The translations under genes and the position numbers were made by a program. A stretch of 64,000 nucleotides of DNA, from positions 1-64,000 of the forward strand of contig NZ_JBHLWI010000006.1 in NCBI RefSeq assembly GCF_042432905.1, given 5' to 3'. This document shows positions 35,771-46,500 of the stretch, piece after piece. The DNA comes from Fontibacter flavus. GTDB lineage: Bacteria; Bacteroidota; Bacteroidia; Cytophagales; Cyclobacteriaceae. The notes beneath the pieces were generated by a model. That model ran no database searches. It had not been told where the DNA came from and saw only the letters and a program-made list of their open reading frames with translations. Position 1 is the stretch's first letter, and every line of letters starts with the position of its first letter.

Positions 35771-37504
35771 TCAATTTACTTTTTGCAAAGCGCTTCTTTC
35801 GGAAATCCCGTTTTCATTGAATGCTTCGATTGAAAAATAATAGGTTTGGTCTGTGTTCAGTGATTTTAAATCCAATTGATTGGTTCCATATACCAACCAA
35901 GAACTGTACATTTTATCAGGTGCAATTCCCCAGATGATATTGTACCCTTGAGCATCCTTTACAGTTTCCCAGGTAATCATGGCATCCCTTTTATCAGTCT
36001 GCCTAACGACTTTTAAATTCTTGACGTTAGAAGGGGCTTTACCTTTGCCATTGCCAAAGACCCTAAATCCTGAAATTGCCAAAGAAGGCGTTGGAACATG
36101 GATATTTTCATAGCGGACATACCTGGCATCTACTGGAAAATCCAACTCCACATAATCATTTGGCACATCTTTAAAACTATTACTTCGATCCACGACAGTC
36201 ACCCACTCCTTGCCATCTAGGGAGGTTTTCACCTTATACCGGTGAAATAAACCCTCAATTTTCCCATAAAGATTTGAGTTATGGTCATGGTAATTGATCT
36301 GTATAGATCTTACAGATGAAGGGTTTCCCAAATCAATTTCAACCCATTCTTGGGTACCATTTTGTTGAGCCAACCAAAATGTCTTCACATTTTCATCAAC
36401 CAAATGATGGCCACTATGCCCATCAATTTCTGATGAAGTCTTTACCTGCTTGTTGTAGGAGAGCAGCATCCATCCGGCAAACTCACCTTTCTTACCTGGT
36501 GTGGCCGGTGCAAACCTAGGATAATCCCCGAAGTATGTATCCACATGCATCAAACCATCCTGATCAAAATAAGTGGGGAACATGGAGATTCTTCTTTCCC
36601 AGTTCACATTGACAGATACTGCATTGGTCCCAAAATGCCAGTAAGCCTTTTTAGGTCCTAAAACAGTACTACCGTGACCTGCCCCGTTCATAAAACCACC
36701 TGGCTTATAGGAAACCGGATTATTTGGAGCATAAGTATACGGCCCTAATGGATGATCACTCATATAGACCCCATCACCATATACATTGAATTCTGTCCCA
36801 GGCGCTCCATACTGCAGGTAATACTTCCCCTGATGCTTCGTAAGCCAGGGGCCTTCCATATACCCCCCCAAGACTGTGTCAGCGTGGTTTTCCCCGAACC
36901 TTTCCCAACCATGTTTGGACATATCAAGATTAAAAAGTTCATGAATTTCCTTATCTGGACGGAACTTATTTTTCAAGTCCAATTTTCTTGCTCTAATTGG
37001 GTAAACGTTAGATGAACCCCAAAAGACATAAGCTTGATCGTCATCATCTATGAAAATATGAGGATCCTGCAAATCATATAAAATCCCAGGTACTGCTTTC
37101 CAATCGCCTTTCTTTGGATTATCGGTATACAATACACTCATAGCTCCAGAAGGGTTTCCGGAAACATATAGCACGGAATCCTTATAATTATGAGCAGTCG
37201 GTGCATTGGAACCTTCGAAATACCATTTTTCAGGTTTGATAAATGTCCAATTTGCCAAATCCGTAGAATGCCAATATCCCATTGAACGGGTCACAAACAT
37301 GTAGTATTCTCCCCTGAACTCTACCACTGCAGGATCTGCTCCTGAACGGTAAGACAAATCATTATGGGCATTATAAATCATGTAAGTATAATCCAGATTG
37401 ATCGGATTACAATATGTTTCCATCACAGGATTTTGCGATTGGGCCAAAAAAGGAAATGACACCAAAGCGAAAATCAATAAAAGTAAATCATTGCTCTTAT
37501 TCAT
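35771..37504 (-). CDS. GH43-family enzyme with F5/8 type C and fibronectin III modules
   Basis: This 577-residue secreted protein has a signal peptide (LLLLIFALVSFPFLAQSQ). An N-terminal GH43-like propeller carries the three acidic positions: Asp in YRSGADPAVVEFRGEYYMF, Asp in LQDPHIFIDDDDQAYVFW and Glu in GGYMEGPWLTKHQGKYYLQY. A discoidin-like F5/8 type C domain follows near residues 350-480 (VKTFWLAQQNGTQEWVEIDL, RYKVKTSLDGKEW), then a fibronectin III domain (NVKNLKVVRQTDKRDAMITW) at the C terminus. The modules suggest attachment to glycan. It lies 8 bases from the GH144 gene upstream and 27 from the GH3 gene downstream, so it belongs to the same operon. Its linkage specificity is uncertain. 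Confidence 0.87.
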   Translation of the reverse strand: MNKSNDLLLLIFALVSFPFLAQSQNPVMETYCNPINLDYTYMIYNAHNDLSYRSGADPAVVEFRGEYYMFVTRSMGYWHSTDLANWTFIKPEKWYFEGSNAPTAHNYKDSVLYVSGNPSGAMSVLYTDNPKKGDWKAVPGILYDLQDPHIFIDDDDQAYVFWGSSNVYPIRARKLDLKNKFRPDKEIHELFNLDMSKHGWERFGENHADTVLGGYMEGPWLTKHQGKYYLQYGAPGTEFNVYGDGVYMSDHPLGPYTYAPNNPVSYKPGGFMNGAGHGSTVLGPKKAYWHFGTNAVSVNVNWERRISMFPTYFDQDGLMHVDTYFGDYPRFAPATPGKKGEFAGWMLLSYNKQVKTSSEIDGHSGHHLVDENVKTFWLAQQNGTQEWVEIDLGNPSSVRSIQINYHDHNSNLYGKIEGLFHRYKVKTSLDGKEWVTVVDRSNSFKDVPNDYVELDFPVDARYVRYENIHVPTPSLAISGFRVFGNGKGKAPSNVKNLKVVRQTDKRDAMITWETVKDAQGYNIIWGIAPDKMYSSWLVYGTNQLDLKSLNTDQTYYFSIEAFNENGISERSALQKVN

Positions 37505-37512
37505 ATTCCGGT

Positions 37513-38868
37513 TCAGTTTAAATGAGGACTACTAAAACCCAATTTAACTAATCCGCCTTTCACTTCTGGTGCAGACATAAATAAGTCCCAAAGTAATCCG
37601 GATCGGTGATTTTCAATCATGACTACTATTGGCCCTTGGTCAATGGCCAAATACCTTTGGGGAAACCAATCCTCTTCTTCCGAATACGCATCATAAAAAC
37701 CATAAGGCCCAAAAAGCTTATCCCCATAGTTCTCAAACCAAAATCTCATCGCTTCCATAGAGTATTCCGGTGTATAAGGGAATGAAGATAGTGCTGCTGT
37801 TGGGGATATAACCCCCTTATCTTTATTTTCTCCTGGCGCATGGGCTGCATAGCCATTTACCGAATAACTTGCTGTCAATCCCCAGGATTTTTCTCCATAT
37901 CCAGCAAAACCTAAAGGATTTTCCAGACACCAGGCCCTATTGGCCAGGGTATGGTTTACATTTTGTCTCCAGTAATCCGCATATCGATCTTTCAATCCTC
38001 TAGGGTCCAAACCCAAATAGGAATAGTGCGCCCAGAACAAGGGTCCTCCCAATTCTTCCGCACCATTGTGTCTCAATTCCAAAAGATGACCATAAGGTTC
38101 TGCATTAAATGCAATTTCACCTTTTCTTGCCCAACCATCATGATATACCTCTTCAGTAATTGGATAATTTGGAGAAGATGCGGCCAAAATATAAGTGATC
38201 AGGGTTTCATCATATCCCTTAATCGGGTGGTTCTTCTGAAATCCAATAGAAGGAGACCAGTGCCAAAGCAAGACATTGTCTCCCTTTTTAATGTACCAGG
38301 ACCATTCCATTTCCTCCCATAATTGATTGATCTTTTCTACAAGCAGTTTTTCCGAAGGATGGTCATTTTGAAAATATTGCCTTACCGTAAGGAGGCCTTG
38401 GGCCAAAAAAGCAGATTCCACCAAATCTCCGCCATCATCATCTCTTCCAAAAGGTTTTACCTTTCCTGTTTCACCTTCAATCCAATGTGACCAAATCCCA
38501 TGAAACCGGTCTGCCTTGGCAAGATAGTCCACGATTTTATCTAATCTTTTCAAGCCTTCATCACGGGTAATAAAACCTCTTTCAATCCCAACCAATATCG
38601 CCATAAGACCGAAGCCTGAACCTCCCGTAGTGACTACATTTTGATCATTCTGTGGATAATCTCCGTCTATGTGAATTCTTTCGCGGGCCATTCCTGAGGT
38701 AGGCTCAGCTCCTTCCCAGAAATATTGAAACGTCCTATATTGTACCAATGTCATCAGGGAGTCATCGCTGATGACATTGGTTTCCAACTCAACTTCCCCC
38801 TTCTTTTCCTTACAGGAGCAGATTTGAGTCAAATTGATCAATAATATCAAAAAGAATAAATATCTCAT
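37513..38868 (-). CDS. GH144-like glucanase lipoprotein (putative glucoamylase family)
   Basis: This 451-residue lipoprotein (lipobox ICSC) contains one (alpha/alpha)6-barrel domain of the 'glycoamylase-like' Pfam family that includes GH144 endo-beta-1,2-glucanases. Conserved blocks are TTGGSGFGLMAILVGIERGF, RFHGIWSHWIEGETG, DDGGDLVESAFLAQGLL, SSFPYTPEYSMEAMRFW and IDQGPIVVMIENHRSGLLW. Its single barrel is paired with a second, longer copy encoded 10 bases upstream. The assignment to the family is firm; the beta-1,2-glucan specificity is inferred from known GH144 members. It acts at the cell envelope as a lipoprotein. Confidence 0.88.
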   Translation of the reverse strand: MRYLFFLILLINLTQICSCKEKKGEVELETNVISDDSLMTLVQYRTFQYFWEGAEPTSGMARERIHIDGDYPQNDQNVVTTGGSGFGLMAILVGIERGFITRDEGLKRLDKIVDYLAKADRFHGIWSHWIEGETGKVKPFGRDDDGGDLVESAFLAQGLLTVRQYFQNDHPSEKLLVEKINQLWEEMEWSWYIKKGDNVLLWHWSPSIGFQKNHPIKGYDETLITYILAASSPNYPITEEVYHDGWARKGEIAFNAEPYGHLLELRHNGAEELGGPLFWAHYSYLGLDPRGLKDRYADYWRQNVNHTLANRAWCLENPLGFAGYGEKSWGLTASYSVNGYAAHAPGENKDKGVISPTAALSSFPYTPEYSMEAMRFWFENYGDKLFGPYGFYDAYSEEEDWFPQRYLAIDQGPIVVMIENHRSGLLWDLFMSAPEVKGGLVKLGFSSPHLN

Positions 38869-38878
38869 TTTTTAAAGT

Positions 38879-40843
38879 TTAATAGGTGAAATTTAAATTC
38901 CGTAATCCTGAAAGGACTTCAGGATTTCTCATAAATAATGACCATAACAATCTAGACCTATGGTTTTCGATCATTAGGATAATAGGGCCTTGGTCTATGG
39001 CCAGATAAGAGTTCGCATACCAGGACTCCGTAACATTAAAAGCATCGTAGAAACCATATGGGCCCCATAGCCTATCTCCCATTTCGAAATAAAAAAACCT
39101 TAATGCTTCCATTGATATTTCTGGGGTATAAGGAAAAGAAGAGAGTGCTGCTGTCAATGATATGACGCCAAGGTCATTAATGGGAGAATGGGCACTGTAA
39201 CCTTGATGGTTATCACTTGCTGTAAAACCCCAACTGTTCTCCCCATAACCGGCAAATCCTTTTGGATTGTTGATTGCATGCGCACGGTTGATTTTGGTAT
39301 GCATCTTTCCCTGCTCCCAATAATCTGCATAAGCATCTTTCAGGTTTCTCGGGTCCAATCCCAAAAAGGAGTAATGTGAAAAGAATAAGGGCCCTCCAAA
39401 ATCCTCTCCCAATGGAAGATTGAATTGATAGAAACTGTTTCCATTTTTCATTTGACCATTTCTAGCCCATCCTTGATCATAAACCTCTTTGGAGATTGGG
39501 AAGGTAGGTGAAGAAGCAGCCAAAACATAAACTATCAATGATTCGTTGTATCCCTGAATTGGCAAATTCATATCCCAGCCAAAATCTGGCGACCAATGCC
39601 AGTAAAGCACATTTTGACTACCTCTGGTGTACCAGCTCCATTCTACTTCCTCCCACAACTGCTGTATGTGATCTATTATAATCTTTTCTGTTGGAATTGA
39701 TGGTTGGAGAAACTCCTTTACAGTAAGAAGTCCTTGTATCATAAAGGCAGTTTCAACCAAATCTCCTCCGTTATCTTTTTGACTAAAAGGAATGGTTTTA
39801 CCTGTATTACCATCCAACCAATGTGGCCAGACACCATGAAATCTATCAGCCTTGGATAAAAAATCCACAATCAGAGCTAAGCGTTGAACACCTTCTGACC
39901 GAGAAATAAAGCCTCTTTCAATACCCACAATGATTGCCATCACGCCAAATCCAGATCCACCTACCGTTACCAGATTTCCCGAGGTATTCCTCTCTCTTGC
40001 CATACCACTTGCAGGATGGGCAAAATCCCAAAAATACTTAAAGGTCTGTTCCTGGATTTTGGTCAATAATGCATCATCTGAGATCAGAGGGAATTTCAAA
40101 ACTCCATCTGGTCCGGTGTAAAATACACGCTTTTCTTCCGGAAATGCAGCACCTGATGCAGACTTAAGTGTATTGGAAATTTCAAGCTCAAATTTAGAAA
40201 AGTAGGGAAGCTTGCCTGATGATTTCAAAGTAACTTTTCTGTCTTCATTTGAATATTCGACTTGCAGTCCCAGAACTGCCTGACCACTTATTCGGAAGGC
40301 ATTTTGAGCAGTAGATCTGTCCACCGGCGCTGAAAAATTGATTTCAATATTGAGGTCAACATTCACATCTATAACCCTATTGGAATTGACCAACCGACCT
40401 CCTTCAAATTGAATACTTTCAATCCTTAAGCCATCTTCTTGGGTCTTAAATTGAATTTGTCTGGACAAAATAGTCTGACCTGATTCACTTCTTAAGAAAT
40501 CAGAAATAGACAACAAATACGTTTCTCCCGCTTCCAGTGCGCCAATTGGCCTCAAAATGACATTTGTATTATCGGAAGATGTGGCAAAATTGACATTTAC
40601 TGGATTACCGTTCAATCTACTTAAAATAATCCCTTGATTGAGCACACCTTCATCTACAGGCCTGCTAAAATACATGGTTATCGGCCTATCCAAAGGAAGA
40701 CCTTCACTATAAGGCGGATCCAAATTGATTGTTTCAGTACCTACTTCTACTTTCAACAATGTAAACGCTGGCACATCTTCTCCTCGTTCACCACAGGATA
40801 CAAGTAAAAAAAACAAAACAAAAAACAGCGCAAGGTGCTTCAT
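38879..40843 (-). CDS. GH144-like glucanase lipoprotein with N-terminal Ig-like domains
   Basis: The ATG at 40843 gives a 654-residue lipoprotein (MKHLALFFVLFFLLVSC). Two Big_5-type Ig-like domains occupy about residues 30-250 (RPITMYFSRPVDEGVLNQGI, then VDLNIEINFSAPVDRSTAQN). The GH144-like catalytic barrel follows (VTVGGSGFGVMAIIVGIERG, DNGGDLVETAFMIQGLLTV, LSSFPYTPEISMEALRFF, IDQGPIILMIENHRSRLLW). The Ig domains probably hold the enzyme away from the outer membrane. It is a paralogue of the next gene, which has the barrel only. The longer frame upstream uses a different start and adds eight residues without a purpose. Confidence 0.88.
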   Translation of the reverse strand: MKHLALFFVLFFLLVSCGERGEDVPAFTLLKVEVGTETINLDPPYSEGLPLDRPITMYFSRPVDEGVLNQGIILSRLNGNPVNVNFATSSDNTNVILRPIGALEAGETYLLSISDFLRSESGQTILSRQIQFKTQEDGLRIESIQFEGGRLVNSNRVIDVNVDLNIEINFSAPVDRSTAQNAFRISGQAVLGLQVEYSNEDRKVTLKSSGKLPYFSKFELEISNTLKSASGAAFPEEKRVFYTGPDGVLKFPLISDDALLTKIQEQTFKYFWDFAHPASGMARERNTSGNLVTVGGSGFGVMAIIVGIERGFISRSEGVQRLALIVDFLSKADRFHGVWPHWLDGNTGKTIPFSQKDNGGDLVETAFMIQGLLTVKEFLQPSIPTEKIIIDHIQQLWEEVEWSWYTRGSQNVLYWHWSPDFGWDMNLPIQGYNESLIVYVLAASSPTFPISKEVYDQGWARNGQMKNGNSFYQFNLPLGEDFGGPLFFSHYSFLGLDPRNLKDAYADYWEQGKMHTKINRAHAINNPKGFAGYGENSWGFTASDNHQGYSAHSPINDLGVISLTAALSSFPYTPEISMEALRFFYFEMGDRLWGPYGFYDAFNVTESWYANSYLAIDQGPIILMIENHRSRLLWSLFMRNPEVLSGLRNLNFTY

Positions 40844-40900
40844 GGTCACATGGGTTTGAGAAAGCAAAGGAGTCCTCTGACCCCTTTGCTTAATTAAAGT

Positions 40901-41983
40901 TTATGGTTTTTCGGCATCAATAATTGTCCTGATCTCATTTTGACTCAATGCCTTATTAAATAACCTCAGTTCATCAAAATAACTCTGATCAGACAAATGA
41001 CCCCATTCTGTAAATCGTGGTGCTCCTGATCCAATTGACAATACATCACATCCTGTCCAATCGATTCCAGGGAAACCTCCCTGACTCACAATTTCTCCAT
41101 TGATATAAACAGTCACCTGACTTCCTGAAATGGTAAATGCCAAATGGGCCCATTCTCCATCAGCAGGATTGAGGTCTGCAGCAGCCCCACCATCAAACCA
41201 GTTGTCAGATCCACCATTCCCTACATTCAATTTGAAACGTTGATTTGGACCTGCTGCTTCCCTGAAAAATCTGAAACCCTTTGATCTATTATTTGGATTA
41301 TTCGGATTATTTGGATCAGGTGGTCCTATCACCAACAAACCTGCCCTATCAGGCGATGCATTCACTTTATACCAGAACACCGCAGAGAATTCCTGACCTA
41401 ACAAGCCTGCTGTTGGGAAAGTCAAATATGCATTAGAAGCCCCAGAATAGGCTCTTCCTGAAATGCCATTTACGAATCCAGGGGATCCAGAAACATTTGC
41501 ATTTCTGATATTCACCAACTCCGTATAATCTCCATCAAATGGGAGATAGAAAACTTCCCCTTCATAAACAGGTCGATAAGGCTCTACTTTTTCAAACCTA
41601 ACAGTCTCCACTGTGGATTTACCTGATTTATCTGTCGCTGTGATCGAAAGTATATGTTCTCCGTTCCCCAATGAAGGATAAGTATAGGTCTTTACCACTC
41701 TTCTGTAGTCAAGAAAATCATTAAAAGATTCCAGTTGATTGCCATTCAGAGAAATAGTGACAACATCTACTTCAATATCGTCTCTGACTTCGAAATTGAT
41801 ATCAATGGAAGTCACATCCTCTACCACCCTGATTAAGGCACCCTCAATCGGGAAATTGATCAGGATTTCAGGAGCAGCATTGTCCGGTCCTGGATCAACA
41901 GCTACAATATCGTCTATATAGCTATCTGTACACCCTGCAAAAGCAAAGATTACAGCTAGTAAAATTATCTGCATTTTTTTCAT
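40901..41983 (-). CDS. LamG-domain surface lipoprotein, probable glycan-binding protein
   Basis: This 360-residue lipoprotein (signal MKKMQIILLAVIFAFAGC) has an N-terminal Ig-like domain near residues 35-130 (APEILINFPIEGALIRVVED, then GEHILSITATDKSG). A concanavalin A-like LamG domain follows from about 145 to 355 (FYLPFDGDYTELVN, FSAVFWYKVNASPDRAGLLV, AFTISGSQVTVYINGEIVSQ, FDELRLFNKALSQNEI). It occupies the position directly after SusD where loci encode a surface glycan-binding protein, so a role in capturing the substrate is likely. No catalytic residues are recognised. Confidence 0.83.
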   Translation of the reverse strand: MKKMQIILLAVIFAFAGCTDSYIDDIVAVDPGPDNAAPEILINFPIEGALIRVVEDVTSIDINFEVRDDIEVDVVTISLNGNQLESFNDFLDYRRVVKTYTYPSLGNGEHILSITATDKSGKSTVETVRFEKVEPYRPVYEGEVFYLPFDGDYTELVNIRNANVSGSPGFVNGISGRAYSGASNAYLTFPTAGLLGQEFSAVFWYKVNASPDRAGLLVIGPPDPNNPNNPNNRSKGFRFFREAAGPNQRFKLNVGNGGSDNWFDGGAAADLNPADGEWAHLAFTISGSQVTVYINGEIVSQGGFPGIDWTGCDVLSIGSGAPRFTEWGHLSDQSYFDELRLFNKALSQNEIRTIIDAEKP

Positions 41984-42010
41984 AACTCAGTTATTTTGGT
42001 TAATGAATAC

Positions 42011-43552
42011 TCAACCTCCATTAGAGGCATTTCTTAATTGTGGAATAATATCCAGTTGTTCCAACGGATAAGGAAGGAATCTATGCTGGGCTTGCTGGAA
42101 TGACCTGCCTTCATAATTCAACTCTGAGGTTTTTCCATGTCTCACCAAATCATAAAATCTTATACCCCATTCAGTACCAAATTCTGCATATTTTTCATCC
42201 AAGACTACATCCAAATTGACCGATGAGGCTGTAGCCAAACCTGCCCTTGACCTGACTTGATTGACTGCCTGTTCGGCTGATAAAACAGTACTGTTTGCAC
42301 CGCTCACCAATGCCTCTGCATGCATCAATAAAATCTCCGCATACCTGATGACTGCAAAGTTTTTATTCTCGCCATAAGTAAACCTACCTGGAGTAAGTTG
42401 GGTTGATGGCAAATAAAACTTACCACTTAACATTTTGTACCTAGGGTGATTGTTGAAAACATCCCCATCAGGAGTAATATGTGAAACCCAGCTAGGTAAG
42501 TTTTGGAAATCAGGATCATTTCTCAATTCGGTGATGGCATCCGGAGTAAACAAGATTGAAGTCTGAACCCTTGTCTGCTCTCCCCTAGAAAGCAGGAATT
42601 TCACATATTTCATACTTGGCTCCCAGAAGCCCCAACCACCACCTGCACCTGCTACTGCCGGTGTCCAGCTGGCAGGTCCAAAGAAATCCCATAGGTATCT
42701 GGTATTGGTACCTGTAGGAGTACCAAAATCAGAGTATTGAAGCTCTAGAATATTCTCTCTGTTAAGTTTTCCTGGAATTTTGAACAGGTTATAATAATCC
42801 TGCTCCAAAGCGAATAGATTACTACTGATAATCTGACCAGTAGCATCAGCCACTGCCTGATAATTTTTAAGCTCCAAGTTGGCCATTGCTTTCACTGCCA
42901 GTGCAGTGTAAGCGGTAATTCCTCCTCTGACATCTGATCTTTGATTGGGATGTACTGTTGGCAAAGAAGGAATTGCTTCATCCATCTGGGAAACAATATG
43001 TTGTAGTACGTCCTCAAAAGAAGACACTTCTACATTGTACAATGCGCTGGGTTGTGATGAATTCGGAATTAGGATATTACCCCAAAGCCTGGCCAATTGA
43101 AATAGCTCAAAGGCACGCATCACTTTAATTTCCGCAATGTATTGTTGCGCCAAGGTAGCATTAGCTCCTGCATCCTGATATTTCTGGATTTCTTCCATGG
43201 CTCCATGCCAATAAAGCAGATCGGTATATAAATTCAACCAAGTGGAATTATACATCCAAAAATTACGGTCGTACCTGAACAGATCTGTTTCCGTCAAAGG
43301 AAATTGATCTCCTGCAGCATTCACATCATCGCCTCTCACAGAGATGATCGGGAAGGTTTCCCATTGCAATGAGTTTAATTCTGCATAAGAACCATATAGC
43401 ATCAGAACCATATTTTCTGATTGCGTATAGTCAGTTCCATCAGCTACTATTTGGTTTTCCAAAGGTTGGTCAAGAAGGTCCATACAAGAGGAAGTCCCAA
43501 ATAAGACAGCAACTAATGGAATAAGTATTTTAGTTTTAATATTTCTAGTCAT
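42011..43552 (-). CDS. SusD/RagB-family outer-membrane glycan-binding lipoprotein
   Basis: This 513-residue protein has a lipoprotein signal (LIPLVAVLFGTSSC). The SusD N-terminal TPR-like fold (QYIAEIKVMRAFELFQLARL, WGNILIP) and C-terminal part (NKNFAVIRYAEILLMHAEAL, AVNQVRSRAGLAT, FGTEWGIRFYDLVRHGKTSE) are typical. It forms the lid on the SusC transporter and delivers oligosaccharides to it. It begins 11 bases after the SusC stop codon, the classic tandem arrangement. Length and composition are normal for the family. Confidence 0.95.
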   Translation of the reverse strand: MTRNIKTKILIPLVAVLFGTSSCMDLLDQPLENQIVADGTDYTQSENMVLMLYGSYAELNSLQWETFPIISVRGDDVNAAGDQFPLTETDLFRYDRNFWMYNSTWLNLYTDLLYWHGAMEEIQKYQDAGANATLAQQYIAEIKVMRAFELFQLARLWGNILIPNSSQPSALYNVEVSSFEDVLQHIVSQMDEAIPSLPTVHPNQRSDVRGGITAYTALAVKAMANLELKNYQAVADATGQIISSNLFALEQDYYNLFKIPGKLNRENILELQYSDFGTPTGTNTRYLWDFFGPASWTPAVAGAGGGWGFWEPSMKYVKFLLSRGEQTRVQTSILFTPDAITELRNDPDFQNLPSWVSHITPDGDVFNNHPRYKMLSGKFYLPSTQLTPGRFTYGENKNFAVIRYAEILLMHAEALVSGANSTVLSAEQAVNQVRSRAGLATASSVNLDVVLDEKYAEFGTEWGIRFYDLVRHGKTSELNYEGRSFQQAQHRFLPYPLEQLDIIPQLRNASNGG

Positions 43553-43563
43553 GGTAGTGCGCT

Positions 43564-46500
43564 TTAAAGTTTGATATTCAGACCCAAAGTGTAGATTGCT
43601 GGGATAGGATATACCTGCCTATCGATACCATTGGCAACTTCAGGATTGAAGCCGTTGTAATTGAACAAGGTGAGCGGCCTTTCAGCGGTAAATGTCACCC
43701 TTGTCGCCGGCATTGGAACACCAAAAAGAGATTTGTCCAATAGATTGTAAGATACTCTAACGTTTTGTATCCTGAAGTAAGATCCGCTTTCCACAAAGTA
43801 GTCGCTCATATTTTGGTTCCAACCTTTTCTCAACCCAGCAGCAGAGGGATATTTGTCTGAAGTGCCTTCACCTCTCCAAAGATTCTCTGCCAATTCCGCA
43901 TCAATGTTGGTGTCATTGGTAAAGATCAACTCCCCTCTTTTTCTATTCAGAATGCTATATCCAGCCTGTCCCTGTACCAATGCTGAAACATCGAAATTTT
44001 TGTAAGTGAATCCCATATTGAATCCATAGGTAAGTTTAGGTAAGAATGAGCCCAAAACTACCCTGTCCTGATCATTGATGATTCCATCACCGTTTTGATC
44101 CACAAATTGAAAATCTCCAGGTTGTAAATTATTCTCAGCGATAAATTGGGAAGTGTATCCGCTTTGGTCAATTTGCTGTTGATTCTGGAATACACCAGCT
44201 ACCTGATAACCGTAGAATGCCTGAAACGGCTGACCAACAATAGATCTCTGACGGAATTCAGCAGAACCGCCATCCAAATATTGTGGTCCTCCTAGACTGA
44301 GCACCTGATTCTTAAGCGTTGCAAAATTCCCCCCTATATAATAAGAGAAATCTTTGCTCACCCTATCTTCCCAATTCAACGTAAATTCCAACCCTTGATT
44401 TCTAATTTCTCCCACACTCCTTCTTTCTGTTGCCCTAAATACAGGAGGAATGATATTTACAGCCAGATTTCTAGTATCTCTGATGAAGTAGTCTGCATCT
44501 AATGACAGCCTATTATTCAGGAATTTAGCATTGAAACCGAAGTTTTTTTCAACTGTGGTTTCCCATCTATCGATCAAGTCAAAAGTTGGATTCAACCTTC
44601 TACCGAATATAAGAACATCATTGATGGCTGTGGAAGTCTCTTGTATCGTTGGCCTTCCCACAGACGGTCTGATGCCATCATTACCCAACTGCCCCCAAGA
44701 AGCCCTTAGCTTAAAGAAGTCAATAGCCGAAACATTAAAGAATCTTTCAGAGGACACCACCCAACCTGCACCTATAGTGGCAAAATTTCCCCACTTCTGC
44801 TGAAACTTATTGTTCCCATCTCTTCTGAAGGTACCATAAAGCAAGTATCTGTCATCATAATTGTATGACAATCGGCCAAAATAAGACATGAAGAAAAGCC
44901 TGGAATTGATAACATCTCCAGTATCTCCAATTCCATTGATATCAAAGTTGGTTGCATTGGACAAATACCAGAAGTTCTCTAAAGTCCTATCCGGAATTGG
45001 GGAAATACCTGTTCCTCTTGCAAACAAAACTTCTGAATATTCACTCCTGAAAGATTGGCCCAAAACAGCAGTGAAGCTATGCTTATCGATATAGTCGGTA
45101 TAGGTAAAGAAATTATCCCAAACCTGGTCAAATCTTGCAAAATTGGTTCTCCCGATGGAAGACTGGAAATCTGTGACACCATCGTTGAAATCAAAACCTA
45201 CATTTCTTGAGTTGATAATTTCAAGAGCATAATTATAGGCTGTCCTGAATGAAAGTTTGCTAGGCAGAATTTCAAAATCAGCATAGAAATTACCCAATAC
45301 CTTACCGACATGGTTTCGGTTATCATTGTATAACAAACTATAATAAGGATTCTGTCTGTTTCTGTAACCTAGACGTTGTGCATTGGAAAGTCTAAATGGC
45401 TCAGCTTGTGTATTCAGGTCATCGTACACTGGAAGAATTGGAACAGCAAAATAAGCCTGGAACCAAGCTCCGTCATCACCGTTATACTGACGGGCAACGC
45501 TGACATTGAAATTACCTCCAACGGTTAGCCAATCTCTGACATCAGTATCAATTTTTGCCCTAAAATTCAATCTTTTGTACTCATTTCTGGTATCATTTAG
45601 AAGACCTTTTTGGTCGAAATAAGAACCTCCCAAAGAGTACCTGGTAGTTTCATTCCCTCCGTTAAAACTCAAATTATGGTTCTGAATGGCTGCAGGACTC
45701 ATGATCTCTGCATACCAATCCGTATTGACATTTGGGATACTAGGGTCAATCCTGCTCCTACCAAATCTCTGCATGGCATTGTTGACGAAGGCTATATCAG
45801 CAGTAGATCCTGTTTCATTAATATAACGGACAAATTGCTGGGCATTGGCCATTTTCAAAACATTCTGAGGAACCTGGGTACCATAGTAAGAATCGATAAT
45901 GATTTCTGGTTTTTGGTTATACTTTCCTGACTTGGTTTCAATCAGCACCACACCATTGGATGCCCTCACACCATAAATAGCAGAAGCAGAAGCATCTTTC
46001 AAGACGTTAATGGTCTCGATATCATTTGGGTTCAAGAAGTCAATATTGTCAAAAAACATTCCATCCACCACATACAATGGTGCTGCATTGCCTTCAAATG
46101 AACCAACGCCCCTAACCCTTACGGTTGGAGAAGCGCCAGGTGCACCATTACTGACAATCTGAACACCCGCTACCCTTCCCTGCAATGCCTGCATAGCATT
46201 AGGAGTTGGCGTTTGTGTGATCACATCCGTCTTAAGTGTGGCTATTGAGGAAGTCAAATCCCTTTCTTTTAGGGTACCATAACCTACGACTACCACCTCG
46301 CCTAAAGAAGAAATATCCTCACGCATAGTGACATTAATGGTATTGGTATTTCCAATAACGAAACGCTGTGTCTCAAAGCCTACAAATGAAAAAACCAAAG
46401 CATCTTCTGGATTTGCATCAATGGAATATTTACCATCAATGTCAGTAACAGTACCTCTGCTGGTTCCTTCTACGACAACAGTCACTCCTGGTAATGGCTG

